Under the pieces are notes generated by a model that was not told the DNA's origin, did not search any database, and saw nothing but the letters and a program-made list of their open reading frames with translations. Shown one piece after another: positions 1 to 8,738 of a stretch of DNA of 64,000 bases. The stretch is from Saccharopolyspora kobensis (GTDB lineage Bacteria; Actinomycetota; Actinomycetes; Mycobacteriales; Pseudonocardiaceae). The DNA lies in contig NZ_FNVB01000005.1 in the NCBI RefSeq assembly GCF_900108315.1, positions 620,001 through 684,000 of the forward strand, read 5' to 3'. The number at the start of each line of letters is the position of its first letter. Position 1 is the stretch's first letter. A program made the position numbers and the translations under genes.

Positions 1-762
1 GCTCTGCGCGTTCCACACGCCGTCCAGCGGCCAGACCGGTGAGCCGAAGATCGCGTCGGGCGCCACCGTCGGCGTGCCGGACGCCTCCATCACCGAGGTG
101 CCGATCACGGCCGCGCGCACTCCCTGGTTGAGCAGGTCCAGGCCACCGGAGAAGGCGCCCACGTAGCTGAACAGCTCCGGCCGGTGCTCGGCGTAGTGGA
201 ACGCGCCGAAGCCGCCCATCGAGTGCCCGACGATCGCCCGGCCCTCCCTGGTCGGGATGGTGCTCAGGTTCGCGTCGATCAGCGGGATCAGCTGGTCGAG
301 GTGGAAGGTCTCCCAGTTCTGCGGGCCGACCGGGCCGGGGTTCACCCAGTTCGAGTACCAGCTGCGGACGCCGTTGGGGTGCACCGTGATCAGCGGCTGG
401 TCCTCGGTCGCCTGCTCGGCCATCCGCTGGTTGGCCTCGGTGTTGGGCAGGTCGGGGTTGCCGTGCAGCGAGTACAGCACCGGGTAGCGCTCGGCGCTGT
501 CGTAGTCGGCGGGCAGCGTCACCATGATGTCGTGCTGACCCGCGGTCTGGCCCGGCAGCAGCGTCGGGTTCGGCACCTCGTCGGAGGCGACCGCGAAGAC
601 GAACGTGCGGTGGTCGTCGTCGACCCACTCCGGCTGGCTCACCACCGTCAGCCCGAAACCGTCGGCGAGCCGCGGTGGTTCGGGCGCCGCGGAGGCGCTG
701 GGAGCGACCACCGCGGAGGCGGCCATCAGACCTATCGCCAGTGCGGCCCGGCCTCTTCTCAT
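1..762 (-). CDS. Secreted alpha/beta-hydrolase esterase (antigen-85/esterase D-like), C-terminus beyond the window
   Basis: The first 254 codons are present and the reading frame runs off the left edge. The protein starts MRRGRAALAIGLMAASAVVA with an Ala-rich cleavage region near residues 24-26, a typical Sec signal peptide, so it is probably exported. The mature part shows an alpha/beta-hydrolase fold: a YPVLYSLHGNP strand-turn, then the nucleophile elbow GHSMGGFGA with the catalytic serine. This arrangement matches the putative-esterase family that includes antigen 85 and S-formylglutathione hydrolase. The substrate cannot be read from sequence. It is transcribed divergently from the NACHT gene. 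Confidence 0.85.
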   Translation of the reverse strand, partial: MRRGRAALAIGLMAASAVVAPSASAAPEPPRLADGFGLTVVSQPEWVDDDHRTFVFAVASDEVPNPTLLPGQTAGQHDIMVTLPADYDSAERYPVLYSLHGNPDLPNTEANQRMAEQATEDQPLITVHPNGVRSWYSNWVNPGPVGPQNWETFHLDQLIPLIDANLSTIPTREGRAIVGHSMGGFGAFHYAEHRPELFSYVGAFSGGLDLLNQGVRAAVIGTSVMEASGTPTVAPDAIFGSPVWPLDGVWNAQS

Positions 763-812
763 CACATCGGACCTTTCCCCAGGGGTGAACCGCTCGGCTG
801 TCCCGACCGGCA

Positions 813-877
813 CCGCTGATCTTGCCGTTCGCGCTGATCAGCGGGCCAGGACACCGAACCGGCCATGCATGTCCGGT
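813..877. promoter_or_regulatory. Divergent promoter region with two inverted repeats
   Basis: Between the esterase and NACHT genes lie two dyads. The first is CCGCTGATC (813-821) with its exact complement at 836-844. The second is a 20-bp near-palindrome at 858-877 centred on CATGCATG (18 of 20 bases symmetric). The second sits 17 bp before the NACHT start. Because that protein carries an N-terminal XRE DNA-binding domain, autoregulation through these sites is plausible but is inference. Confidence 0.4.
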
Positions 878-894
878 CGGCCGGATAAGGTCCG

Positions 895-3183
895 ATGGCC
901 GAGATCATCCCGACGGGAGCCCACGTGACGAGCGAGTTCGGCCCGCTGCTGCGCCAGTTGCGCAAGCAGGCGGGCATGACGCAGGAACGGCTCGCGGAGC
1001 GGTCCGAGCTCGCGGTGCGCACCATCCGCCGGCTGGAGACCGGCGCCGGGAACGATCCCCGGGTCGGCACGGTGAAGCTGCTGGCGCGGGCCCTGGACCT
1101 CTCACCGGACGACCGGCAGCGCCTGATGGCCGCCGCCAGCAGCACGCCGCTGCCCGCCGGAGAACCGGCCGCCGAGGCACCGGCCGAGCGACCTGCCGAA
1201 GCGCCGCCGGAACGGCGGACCGCCGCCCAGCGGGCCCTGGACGAAGCCGCCGAGCAGCTCGCTCAGGTGGTCGCCGCCCGCTGGCAGCGCGAGGAGGAGC
1301 ACCGCCGGGTCCACGACCCGTTCCAGCTGCCGGTGCGGTTCCGGGTCGGCGAATCCACCGGCGGGCTCGGCGAGATCGTCGACGTCTACCGCCGGACGCC
1401 GTCCGGGCGGCTGGTGGTGCTGGGCCGCCCGGGATCCGGCAAGACGATCCTGGCGCTGCGGTTCGTGCTGGATCACCTGCGGACCCGCCGCGACGCCGAT
1501 CCGGTGCCGGTGATCTTCAGCGTCGGATCGTGGGACCCGACGGCCACCGCGCTGCGGGACTGGCTGATCGACCAGCTGCTGCGCGACTACCCGGGCCTGG
1601 TCGCGACCGCTCCCGACGGTTCGACGCTGGCCGCCGCGCTGGTCGAGGCCGGCCGGGTCCTGCCGGTGCTCGACGGCTTCGACGAGATCTCCAACGCCCT
1701 GCACCGCGCCGCGCTGGAAGCGCTCAACGCCACCACGCTCCCGCTGCTGCTGACCAGCCGACCCGGCGAGTACGGCAGAGCGGTGGAAGCGACGGCGTTG
1801 GCGCGCGCCGCCGAGATCGAGCTCGCCGACCTCACCCGCGCCGATCTGGCCGACTACCTCGGGGCCACGTGGGATCCCGTCCTCGACGAACTGCGCGATC
1901 GCCCGGAGAGCGGCGCTGCCGCCAACATCACCGCAGCGCTGACCACGCCGTTGATGGTCGTGCTCGCCCGCACCGTCTACCGCGACGCGAATCCGTCCGA
2001 ACTGCTGGACACCGCGAGGTTTCCGACGCCGGGGGCCATCGAGGCGCACCTGCTGGGCAGCTTCGTGCCGACGCTCTACCGCCCCGGCCCGCCGCAGCAG
2101 TCCACCAGCGGTCGGCCGCGCCGCAGCTGGGACCCGGCGCTCGTCCAGCGCTGGCTGGGCCACCTCGCCCACCACCTGGACCGGCGCGGCACGACCGATA
2201 TCGCCTGGTGGCAGCTGGGCGGCACGGTGCGCCGCTCGACGCGGATCCTCGCCGTCGTGGTGGCGAGCGCGGTCATCACCAGCCTGCTCGACCTCACCCT
2301 CAGCCTGCCCGCATACCTCCAGCACCTCGGCTTCGCCGGCGGAATCGGCGCAGCCGTGCTGGAAGCGTCGCTGATCGGACTGGCGATCGGGCTGGCGATC
2401 GGCCTCGTGCACGGGATGGCGATCGTCTACGGCGGTGTGCAGTTCCGGCCGACCCGCATGCAGGTCCGGTTGCGCGGCCGGAGCGCCGGGCGCAAGACCA
2501 GCCGTTCCTACATCCGCAGGTTCGGGGCGGGCATGGTCGGCGGGTTCGTCGTGGGCATCGGCGTCTCATCGACGAACACGCTGGTGAGAGGACTGCTGCA
2601 CGGATTCCCGCCCGCTGAGGCGGCGATCGGCGTGACGCTGGTCGACGCGTTCCTGTTCGGCCTCATCTTCGGGCTCTCCGCAGCGCTGGTGCTGATGCTC
2701 GCCGCGGTGCTGGAGAAACCCCTGGACATCGACTCGGCCGCTGATCCGGTCGCGATGCTGGCCGAGAACCGGCGCACCGTGCGGCGCCAGACCCTGCTGC
2801 TGCTACCGGTGCTCGTGCTCTCCATCGCCTTCGGCGGCCAACTCGTGATCAGCCTCTTCCAGGGGACGCTGGGTCGGCTCGTGTGGTTGCCGCACGGTGC
2901 CTTCGTCGGGCTCCTCGGCGGGATCAGCGTGACGCTCGCGTACGCGCTGGCCTTCACCGCGTGGGGCCAGTGGATCCTGCTCGCCCGCCTGTGGTTGCCG
3001 CTCACCGGACGGCTGCCCTGGGTGACGGTGGAGTTCCTGGCCGACGCCTACGAGCGCGGGGTGCTGCGCCAGTCCGGAGCCGTCTACCAGTTCCGGCACG
3101 CCCGCCTCCAGGAGCACCTGAGCCGCGCCTACCTCAGCAGCGCTCGGCGTAGTGAGTCAGGGATTCGCCGAAGAGCGCTTTGA
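895..3183 (+). CDS. XRE-HTH/NACHT NTPase with C-terminal membrane domain
   Basis: 762 residues. Residues about 15-75 form an XRE helix-turn-helix (LRQLRKQAGMTQERLAERSE). A NACHT-type STAND ATPase follows, with Walker A GRPGSGKT at 177-184 and Walker B LPVLDGFDE at 256-264. The C-terminal third holds about six hydrophobic segments (near 449-470, 482-510, 543-560, 581-606, 635-657, 667-692), then a short cytosolic tail. The protein is therefore a membrane-anchored signal-responsive NTPase with a DNA-binding head. NACHT proteins include bacterial anti-phage sensors, but the role here is unknown. GTG at 925 with GGGAG upstream is an alternative start. The last 50 bp overlap the convergent AraC gene. 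Confidence 0.85.
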   Translation: MAEIIPTGAHVTSEFGPLLRQLRKQAGMTQERLAERSELAVRTIRRLETGAGNDPRVGTVKLLARALDLSPDDRQRLMAAASSTPLPAGEPAAEAPAERPAEAPPERRTAAQRALDEAAEQLAQVVAARWQREEEHRRVHDPFQLPVRFRVGESTGGLGEIVDVYRRTPSGRLVVLGRPGSGKTILALRFVLDHLRTRRDADPVPVIFSVGSWDPTATALRDWLIDQLLRDYPGLVATAPDGSTLAAALVEAGRVLPVLDGFDEISNALHRAALEALNATTLPLLLTSRPGEYGRAVEATALARAAEIELADLTRADLADYLGATWDPVLDELRDRPESGAAANITAALTTPLMVVLARTVYRDANPSELLDTARFPTPGAIEAHLLGSFVPTLYRPGPPQQSTSGRPRRSWDPALVQRWLGHLAHHLDRRGTTDIAWWQLGGTVRRSTRILAVVVASAVITSLLDLTLSLPAYLQHLGFAGGIGAAVLEASLIGLAIGLAIGLVHGMAIVYGGVQFRPTRMQVRLRGRSAGRKTSRSYIRRFGAGMVGGFVVGIGVSSTNTLVRGLLHGFPPAEAAIGVTLVDAFLFGLIFGLSAALVLMLAAVLEKPLDIDSAADPVAMLAENRRTVRRQTLLLLPVLVLSIAFGGQLVISLFQGTLGRLVWLPHGAFVGLLGGISVTLAYALAFTAWGQWILLARLWLPLTGRLPWVTVEFLADAYERGVLRQSGAVYQFRHARLQEHLSRAYLSSARRSESGIRRRAL

Positions 3184-3877
3184 AATCGCGCGCCAAGTGG
3201 GCCTGGTCGGCGTAGCCGAGTTCGGCCGCCAGCGCCGCCCAGTCCAGCTCCGCGCCCGCCGCCATCCGCTCGGTCACCTCGTGCAGGCGGTAGCGGCGGA
3301 TCACCCACTTCGGGCCGATGCCCACGTGCTCGGCGAACAGCCGCTGCAGCTGCCGGACGTTCGCGCCGAGCTCCGCCGCCAGCGCACCGACCCTGGTGAT
3401 CTGCGGATTCGCGGCGATCATCGCGACGATCCGGGCGGCCTCCTCCGCCTTCGCATCGGGCTCGGGCGCGTGTTCGCGCAGGAACCGCTCGACGGCCTGG
3501 ACGTCCGGTGACTCCGGCAATCCGCTGCCGAACACCTCGCGCGCGTCGATGGACCGGTCGGTGATCGAGGAGACCGGGGCGCGCAGGAACGGGCGGAAGC
3601 AGCCGGGCCGGAACGCCACGCCGAACACGCCGCCGCGCCCCGCCAGCACCTTGAACTGGTGCTTGCTGGAGACGCCGCTGATCGTCGCACCGCCGTCGTG
3701 GAACGCCAGGTGCACGTTCGGGTAAGGCACGATCAGCTGCCGGTACGGCTCCGCGTAGTCCCACGACACGATCCAGTACCTGGCCACGTACCCGACGAGG
3801 TCCGGGGAAGGCTGCGGGAAGGAGTGGCGCTGGAACCGCCGCCAAGCGCCGCCGACCTCCCGAACGTCCCTGGACAC
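3134..3877 (-). CDS. AraC-family transcriptional regulator
   Basis: 247 residues from a GTG start. The N-terminal half (about 20-140) is a sensor domain of the DUF6597 kind with a PYPNVHLAFHDGG strand. The C-terminal half (about 150-245) is a double helix-turn-helix with the AraC signature, including ELGANVRQLQRLFAEHVG and ELGYADQAHLARDFKALFGE. It is divergent from the TIGR03086-type gene, with about 60 bp between starts, so it probably controls that gene or itself. Its 3' end overlaps the NACHT gene in antisense by 50 bp. Confidence 0.85.
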   Translation of the reverse strand: MSRDVREVGGAWRRFQRHSFPQPSPDLVGYVARYWIVSWDYAEPYRQLIVPYPNVHLAFHDGGATISGVSSKHQFKVLAGRGGVFGVAFRPGCFRPFLRAPVSSITDRSIDAREVFGSGLPESPDVQAVERFLREHAPEPDAKAEEAARIVAMIAANPQITRVGALAAELGANVRQLQRLFAEHVGIGPKWVIRRYRLHEVTERMAAGAELDWAALAAELGYADQAHLARDFKALFGESLTHYAERC

Positions 3878-3938
3878 GTCCGGAGTCTATGTCGCGTTTG
3901 TTCAATACATCGGCCGCGCGCGGTGGTTGGCTGCTGTC

Positions 3939-4520
3939 ATGTCCGAAGCACAACACCTGAACCGCGCGGCGTCGGCCATGGTCGAGATCGTCGAAGGCGT
4001 CGAACCCGGTCACCTGACCGCGCCGACCCCGTGCACCGAGTACGCGGTGCGCGACCTGCTGAACCACCTGCTGTTCTGGGGCCCGTCCCTGGAAGGCGCG
4101 GCCCGCAAGGAAACGGTCCCGCCACCGGCTCCGGCCGAGTCCGATGTGGACCTCGTCGTGGGCGACTGGAAGGCGGCGGTCGTCGAGCAGCTCGACCGCA
4201 TGGCGCAGGTCTGGAGCGCTCCCGGCGCGTGGTCGGGCAGCACGCACATGGGCGGCCCCGACGAGATGCCGGGGGCCCTGGTCGGGAGCATGGTCACGAT
4301 CGAACTCGTGGTGCACTCGTGGGATCTCGGGAAGGCGACCGGCCAGTCCCCGCGCCTCGACGAAGCACTCCTCGACTTCGCCTTCGGCGAGGTGGGGAAG
4401 ATGGCGGAGCAAGGCCGCGCCCTGGGCGCCTTCGGTGCCGAAGTGCCGGTGCCGGACACCGCGCCACTGCTGGACCGGCTCGTCGCCCTGACCGGCCGGA
4501 ACCCCGACTGGACGCCGTAG
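3939..4520 (+). CDS. TIGR03086-type DinB-like metal-binding protein
   Basis: 193 residues. The early motif PTPCTEYAVRDLLNHLLFW and the later TIELVVHSWDLGKATG with conserved histidines are those of the TIGR03086/mycothiol-dependent maleylpyruvate-isomerase-like branch of the DinB superfamily. These are four-helix bundles that bind a metal and often act as mycothiol-dependent transferases or isomerases. The reaction is not identifiable. The ATG at 3939 is preferred over an in-frame TTG at 3927 because homologues begin near MSEAQHL. It is divergently paired with the AraC regulator. Confidence 0.75.
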   Translation: MSEAQHLNRAASAMVEIVEGVEPGHLTAPTPCTEYAVRDLLNHLLFWGPSLEGAARKETVPPPAPAESDVDLVVGDWKAAVVEQLDRMAQVWSAPGAWSGSTHMGGPDEMPGALVGSMVTIELVVHSWDLGKATGQSPRLDEALLDFAFGEVGKMAEQGRALGAFGAEVPVPDTAPLLDRLVALTGRNPDWTP

Positions 4521-4541
4521 CCCGTTTCTGCACGTGGTGGC

Positions 4542-4585
4542 CCGTGAGTGTTTTGGGGGGCTATAGCACCCCAAAACACTCACGG
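4542..4585. repeat. 44-bp palindromic repeat, copy 1
   Basis: The arms 4542-4563 and 4564-4585 match at 21 of 22 positions around a central CTATAG. The arm begins CCGTGAGTGTTTTGGGG. A second copy with the same core lies at 8678-8721. It follows the stop codon of the DinB-like gene and precedes a broken esterase. It could act as a terminator, but its duplication suggests a dispersed repetitive element. Confidence 0.85.
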
Positions 4586-4696
4586 CAGTTGACCAGCGGA
4601 AACGGACGGTCTTGCACTTCAGTAGCCGCCACCTCCGCCCTCCGGCCAACACCCGCCGACCGAAGTCCGATGCGCCGATCCCCCTCCCGTCCGTAG

Positions 4697-5838
4697 GTTC
4701 CGCGCCGGATCTCGGACGAGAGGGGAATCCAGGGCATCCCGTACGCGGCACCGGCCGGTGGCCGCGACAAGCCGGTCGCCACTTCGCCCACCCCGGCCTG
4801 CCCGGCTCCGGCACGTTCGGGCTGCGCGATCAGCAGGCCGCGCTGGCCTGGGTGAAGCGCAACGCCGCCGCGTTCGGCGGCGATCCCGGCAACATCACCC
4901 TCGCCGGGCAGTCCTCGGGGGCGATGAGCGCCTGTGCTCAGCTGACCTCGCCGCTGGCCGCCGGGCTGTTCGACAAGGCCGTGCTGCAGAGCGGCGGCTG
5001 CGACGTCAGCTGGCCCGACGACCTCGACTTCCGCGGACAACCGGCTGGAGAGGTGTTCGTGCCGCTGCCGGAAGTCGAGGCGACCGGCCGCCGGACCGCC
5101 GCCGAGCTCGGCTGCACCGGCGCTGCCGACGCGGTGCTGGAGTGCCTGCGCGCGCTGCCCGCCGAGCAGCTGGAGCCGATCACGGGCCGCTTCGCCAACC
5201 CCGCCCACGGAACTCCGGCCCTGCCCGTGGCACCCTCAAAAGCACTGGCCGCAGGCGCTTTCCACCGCGTTCCGGTCCTCTCCGGTTCCACCCGCGACGA
5301 GGGAACCACGGCCGCGGCGAGCTACGACAGCGGGAAACCGATCGGCGAGCAGACCTACGACGAGGTCCTCACCACGGCCTTCGGCCCGGACCGCCCGCAC
5401 GTCGAGGCCGTCTACCCGCAGTCGGCCCACGGTTCGGCGGCCGAGGCCTGGGCCGCGATCACCACCGACCGGAAGTGGGCCTGCCCGCAGTACGGCACCT
5501 CGCGCGAGCTCGCCCGCCACACCTCGGTCCACCAGTACGAATTCGCCGATCCGGCACCGCCGCCGATGTCCCCGGAGCCACCGGCGATGCCGATGGGCGC
5601 CTACCACACCTCGGAACTCTGGTCCCTGTTCGACCTCTACGGCATCCCCGCGCCGCTCAGCCCGGCGCAGCAACGCCTTTCGGAGCGGATGATCGACTAC
5701 TGGACGGACTTCGCCCGCACCGGCGATCCCGGCTGGCCGAGGCTGCGCGCGGGCTACGCCCAGCAGCTCGCGCCCGACCGGATCGGGCCGGTCGATTTCG
5801 CCGCCGAGCACCACTGCGACTTCTGGTCGACCCGCTGA
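4697..5838 (+). pseudogene. Decayed type-B carboxylesterase with internal deletion and frameshift
   Basis: The 3' part encodes a recognisable carboxylesterase: FAHPGLPGSGTFGLRDQQAA, the nucleophile elbow GQSSGA, the acidic residue in STRDEG and the histidine in GAYHTSEL. The family's N-terminal signature GIPYAAP is also present (4733-4753), but in a different frame and directly abutting the LGFLAHP-equivalent region. About 80-90 residues, including the HGGG oxyanion loop, are therefore missing, and no convincing start codon or RBS remains (an in-frame TAG lies at 4694). Intact relatives are about 500 residues; here about 350 codons remain. I read this as a pseudogene made by deletion next to palindromic repeat copy 1. 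Confidence 0.75.
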
Positions 5839-5876
5839 CAGCGCACGGCGGCTGGGACGACCCCGGCCGCCGTGCG

Positions 5877-7046
5877 TCACTTCCGGTCGAGCAGGACGAG
5901 CGGGATGGCCGCGGCTGCGAGCACGGCTCCGATCAAGCACACGGAGGTGAGCGGAACACCTCGGGTGAGCGTCGCCCCGGCGAGCACGGGCGTGATGCTG
6001 ATCCCGAGCTGGAACGCCGACACGGTGGTGGCCCCGGCGAGGGTCGGCGCGTCGGAAGCGATCGCGAAAACACGCCCGTAGAGAGCGGGATTCAGCACGA
6101 ACGCGGCGATTCCCAGCAGGAACACCAGCGGCACCACCGCCCAGGCCTGCGGCATCGCGAAGGCGAGCACGACCGACAGCACCACGATCGCCGATGCCCC
6201 GGTGAGCAGCGCGAAGTGCGGTCGCCGGTCGGAGATCCGCCCGCCTGCGGACAGTCCCGCGAAGGCACCGACGCCGAACAGCGCCAGCACGGCCGGGATC
6301 CACACCTCGGGAACGGCTGTGATGTCGGCGAGCATCGCCGCCAGGTAGTTGAACGTGATCATGTAGGCCGCGGTGGTCAGGATCGTGATCGCGTAGATCC
6401 GCCACAGCGCGGGCTTGCGCATCGTGGCGAGCTCCCGCGACACGCTCGGCGCCGGGCCTCCCCGGTCGACCGCGGGCAGGCCGAGCACGCAGCCGATCAC
6501 CCCGGCGGCGGTGAGCACCACGACGGCCCAGAAACCGCCGCGCCACTCGGTGAAGTGGCTGAGCAGGGTGCCCGCCGGACCACCGGCGACCATCGCCACG
6601 CTGAGCCCGCTGACCACGACCCCGGAAGCACGGGCGTTGCGATCCGGCGTGACCAGGCCGATCGCGGTCACCGAAGCCACCGCGAAGAAGCCCGCGTAGG
6701 CGATGCCCGCGATCGCCCTGCTGACCAGCAGGACTTCGTAGTTCCCGAGCAGGCCGATCGCGATGCCGGCGGCGAAGACGGCCTGGGTGACCACCAGCGC
6801 GGTGCGGCGTGGCCAGCGCAGGCTGAGCACCGCGAACGGCGGCCCACCGACCACGACGCCCAGCGCGAACGCGGTGATCAGGAGCCCGGCCGAGGACAGC
6901 GAGACGCCCAGATCCGCCGCGACCGCCGGCAGCACACCGGCCAGCAGGAACTCCGCGCTCCCCATCGCGAACAGGCTGAAGCCCAGCAGGTAAACGCCGA
7001 CGGGCAACCGGCCGGACGTCGTGGTCCGCGCTGCGGTGCTGACCAT
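5877..7046 (-). CDS. MFS transporter, Cmx/AraJ-type drug or sugar exporter
   Basis: 389 residues with about 12 transmembrane segments. The N-terminus (LPVGVYLLGFSLFAMGSAEF, then LLAGVLPAVAADLGVSLSSAG) is that of the DHA1 branch that includes CmlA/Cmx and AraJ exporters. The ATG overlaps the stop of the upstream flavoprotein gene as ATGA, with GGGAGG just upstream, so the two are translationally coupled. Cargo is unknown. Pairing with a redox flavoprotein and a nearby XRE-cupin regulator suggests a small stress- or metabolite-responsive operon. Confidence 0.85.
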   Translation of the reverse strand: MVSTAARTTTSGRLPVGVYLLGFSLFAMGSAEFLLAGVLPAVAADLGVSLSSAGLLITAFALGVVVGGPPFAVLSLRWPRRTALVVTQAVFAAGIAIGLLGNYEVLLVSRAIAGIAYAGFFAVASVTAIGLVTPDRNARASGVVVSGLSVAMVAGGPAGTLLSHFTEWRGGFWAVVVLTAAGVIGCVLGLPAVDRGGPAPSVSRELATMRKPALWRIYAITILTTAAYMITFNYLAAMLADITAVPEVWIPAVLALFGVGAFAGLSAGGRISDRRPHFALLTGASAIVVLSVVLAFAMPQAWAVVPLVFLLGIAAFVLNPALYGRVFAIASDAPTLAGATTVSAFQLGISITPVLAGATLTRGVPLTSVCLIGAVLAAAAIPLVLLDRK

Positions 7047-7972
7047 CAGTTCGCACCTCCCAGCTCCTGCTCCAGCAACCAGGCCGACATGCCGATGGCA
7101 GCGGTCGTTCCCGCGCCTGCGGCGGCGATGACCTGCGCACGGGGGTTGACCACGTTCCCGGCCGCCCAGACCCCGGGTACATCCGTCGCGCCCCGCGAAT
7201 CGACCGCGACGAACCCGCTCACCGGGTCCTTCGCCGCACCGAGCGCGGTCAGCACCGAGTCGTGCGGAACGGGGCGCGGCGCCACGAAGATCACCTCGCA
7301 CCCGACCGCCTCGCCGTTGTCGAGCTCGATCGCCACCGGCGTGTCAGCGCCTTCCACAACGCGCTCCACGCCCGCGTCGACCAGGCGCACGCCGTGGTCC
7401 GCGAGCCGCTGCCGCTCGTCGTCGCTGAGCTCGACGCCGTTGACGCAGAACGTCACCGACTTGCTGTAGCGGCGCAGCAGCGCGGCGAGGTGCTTCGACA
7501 CCGCACCCATATCGCTGCCGATCAGGGCGATGTCCTGGTCCTTCACCTCGTAGCCGTGGCAGTGCGGGCAGTGGTGCACCTCGGACGCCCACCGCTCGGC
7601 CAGGCCCGGGATGTCCGGCAGCTCGTCGGTCAGCCCGGTCGCGACCAGCACCGCCCGGGTGCGCAGGGTGCGACCGTCGCCGAGCTCCAGCTCGAACGTG
7701 CCGTCCGAAGCCCGCCGCGCACCGGCCACCGATGCCCGCACGAGCTCCCCGCCGTACTCGGCCAGCTCACTCCGGCCGACCGCGAGGAACTCCCGCGGCG
7801 CCATCCCGTCCCTGCTCAGGTACCCGTGCATGTGCTCGGCGGGGCCGTTCCGGGGCGCACCGCCGTCCACCACCAAGGTCGCGTACTGCGCCCTGGCGAG
7901 CACCACTCCGGCCGACAACCCGGCCGCGCCGCCTCCGACGATGACCGCGTCCCACTTCACTGCTGCGTCCAC
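7046..7972 (-). CDS. Thioredoxin-reductase-like NAD(P)/FAD-dependent oxidoreductase
   Basis: 308 residues from a GTG with an excellent GGAGG eight bases upstream; an in-frame ATG at 7996 lacks an RBS. The protein shows the FAD dinucleotide motif VIVGGGAAGLSAG at its N-terminus, the redox pair HHCPHCHGYE in the middle, an NAD(P) binding strand IALIGSDMGAVSKH, and the C-terminal FAD motif GVWAAGNVVNPRAQV. It is shorter than, but organised like, bacterial thioredoxin reductases. The CPHC pair suggests a dithiol-disulfide reaction. The partner is unknown. It is co-transcribed with the MFS gene. Confidence 0.85.
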   Translation of the reverse strand: MDAAVKWDAVIVGGGAAGLSAGVVLARAQYATLVVDGGAPRNGPAEHMHGYLSRDGMAPREFLAVGRSELAEYGGELVRASVAGARRASDGTFELELGDGRTLRTRAVLVATGLTDELPDIPGLAERWASEVHHCPHCHGYEVKDQDIALIGSDMGAVSKHLAALLRRYSKSVTFCVNGVELSDDERQRLADHGVRLVDAGVERVVEGADTPVAIELDNGEAVGCEVIFVAPRPVPHDSVLTALGAAKDPVSGFVAVDSRGATDVPGVWAAGNVVNPRAQVIAAAGAGTTAAIGMSAWLLEQELGGAN

Positions 7973-8015
7973 TCGGACCACCTCCGCGAACAGCATCGGG
8001 AGGACGACCCGGTAT

Positions 8016-8033
8016 CGGCAAAGAACGTTGCCG
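8016..8033. promoter_or_regulatory. Perfect dyad in the flavoprotein/XRE-cupin divergent promoter
   Basis: CGGCAA, a six-base spacer, then TTGCCG. It lies in the 91-bp gap between the GTG of the flavoprotein gene and the GTG of the XRE-cupin regulator, the expected place for an operator of that regulator. Confidence 0.5.
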
Positions 8034-8063
8034 TTTCCGGGACGGATTGGTTGGCTAGGGCCT

Positions 8064-8642
8064 GTGAACGAGCAACCGACCGTCGATGCCGCGATCGAGC
8101 AGATCGCTCCCCGCCTGCGCAAAGCCCGCGAGAAGAAGGGCGTCAGCCTGGCCGAGCTCTCCCGCGGCACCGGCATCTCGACCAGCACCCTGTCCCGGTT
8201 GGAATCCGGCCAGCGCAAGCCGAGCCTCGAACTCCTGCTGCCGATCACCGCAGCGCTCGGCGTTCCCTTCGACGAGATCGTCTCCGCGCCCCGGATCGTC
8301 GACCCGCGCGTCCCGCAGCAGCCGACCGAATCCGGCGGCCGGGTCCTGATCCCGCTGTCCCGCCACCAGTCGGAACCGCGCGCGTACAAGATGACCATCC
8401 CGGCGCACGACGAAGAACCCCACCTCCGGACGCACGCGGGCTACGAATGGCTCTACGTCCTGCGCGGCCGACTGCGCGTGCGCCTCGGCGACCACGACTT
8501 CGTGATGGGAGCGGGCGAGGCCGCGGAGTTCGACTGCCAGATCCCGCACTGGTTCGGCGCGGCCGGACGCGGCAGCGTCGAAGTCCTCAGCCTCTTCGGC
8601 AAGCAGGGTGAGCGCATCCACCTCCGCACCACGCGGCGCTGA
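8064..8642 (+). CDS. XRE-family regulator with C-terminal cupin domain
   Basis: 192 residues. Residues about 12-70 are a canonical XRE helix-turn-helix (LRKAREKKGVSLAELSRGTG then TSTLSRLESGQRKPS). Residues about 110-190 form a cupin barrel with the HLRTHAGYEWLYVLRGRLRV and DFVMGAGEAAEFDCQIPHWF motifs, a probable ligand sensor. GTG at 8064 follows AGGG. It is divergent from the flavoprotein/MFS operon and probably represses it through the dyad at 8016-8033. The effector is unknown. Confidence 0.88.
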   Translation: MNEQPTVDAAIEQIAPRLRKAREKKGVSLAELSRGTGISTSTLSRLESGQRKPSLELLLPITAALGVPFDEIVSAPRIVDPRVPQQPTESGGRVLIPLSRHQSEPRAYKMTIPAHDEEPHLRTHAGYEWLYVLRGRLRVRLGDHDFVMGAGEAAEFDCQIPHWFGAAGRGSVEVLSLFGKQGERIHLRTTRR

Positions 8643-8677
8643 TGGCTGCGTCGCCCTGGAAGTTCCGTCGTCCATGC

Positions 8678-8721
8678 CCGTGAGCGTTTTGGGGTGCTAT
8701 AACCCCCCAAAACACTCACGG
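8678..8721. repeat. 44-bp palindromic repeat, copy 2
   Basis: The same element as 4542-4585, with arms matching at 19 of 22 positions around CTATAA. It lies between the convergent XRE-cupin and ogt genes, where it could end both transcripts. Bases that differ from copy 1 are scattered, so the two copies are not a recent exact duplication. Confidence 0.8.
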
Positions 8722-8738
8722 AACTCTACCTGCGAAAA

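Noticed and set aside
4758-7469. A 903-codon open frame on the + strand
   Set aside because: It spans the broken esterase and the antisense of a real MFS and flavoprotein gene, with low-complexity Arg-rich translation.
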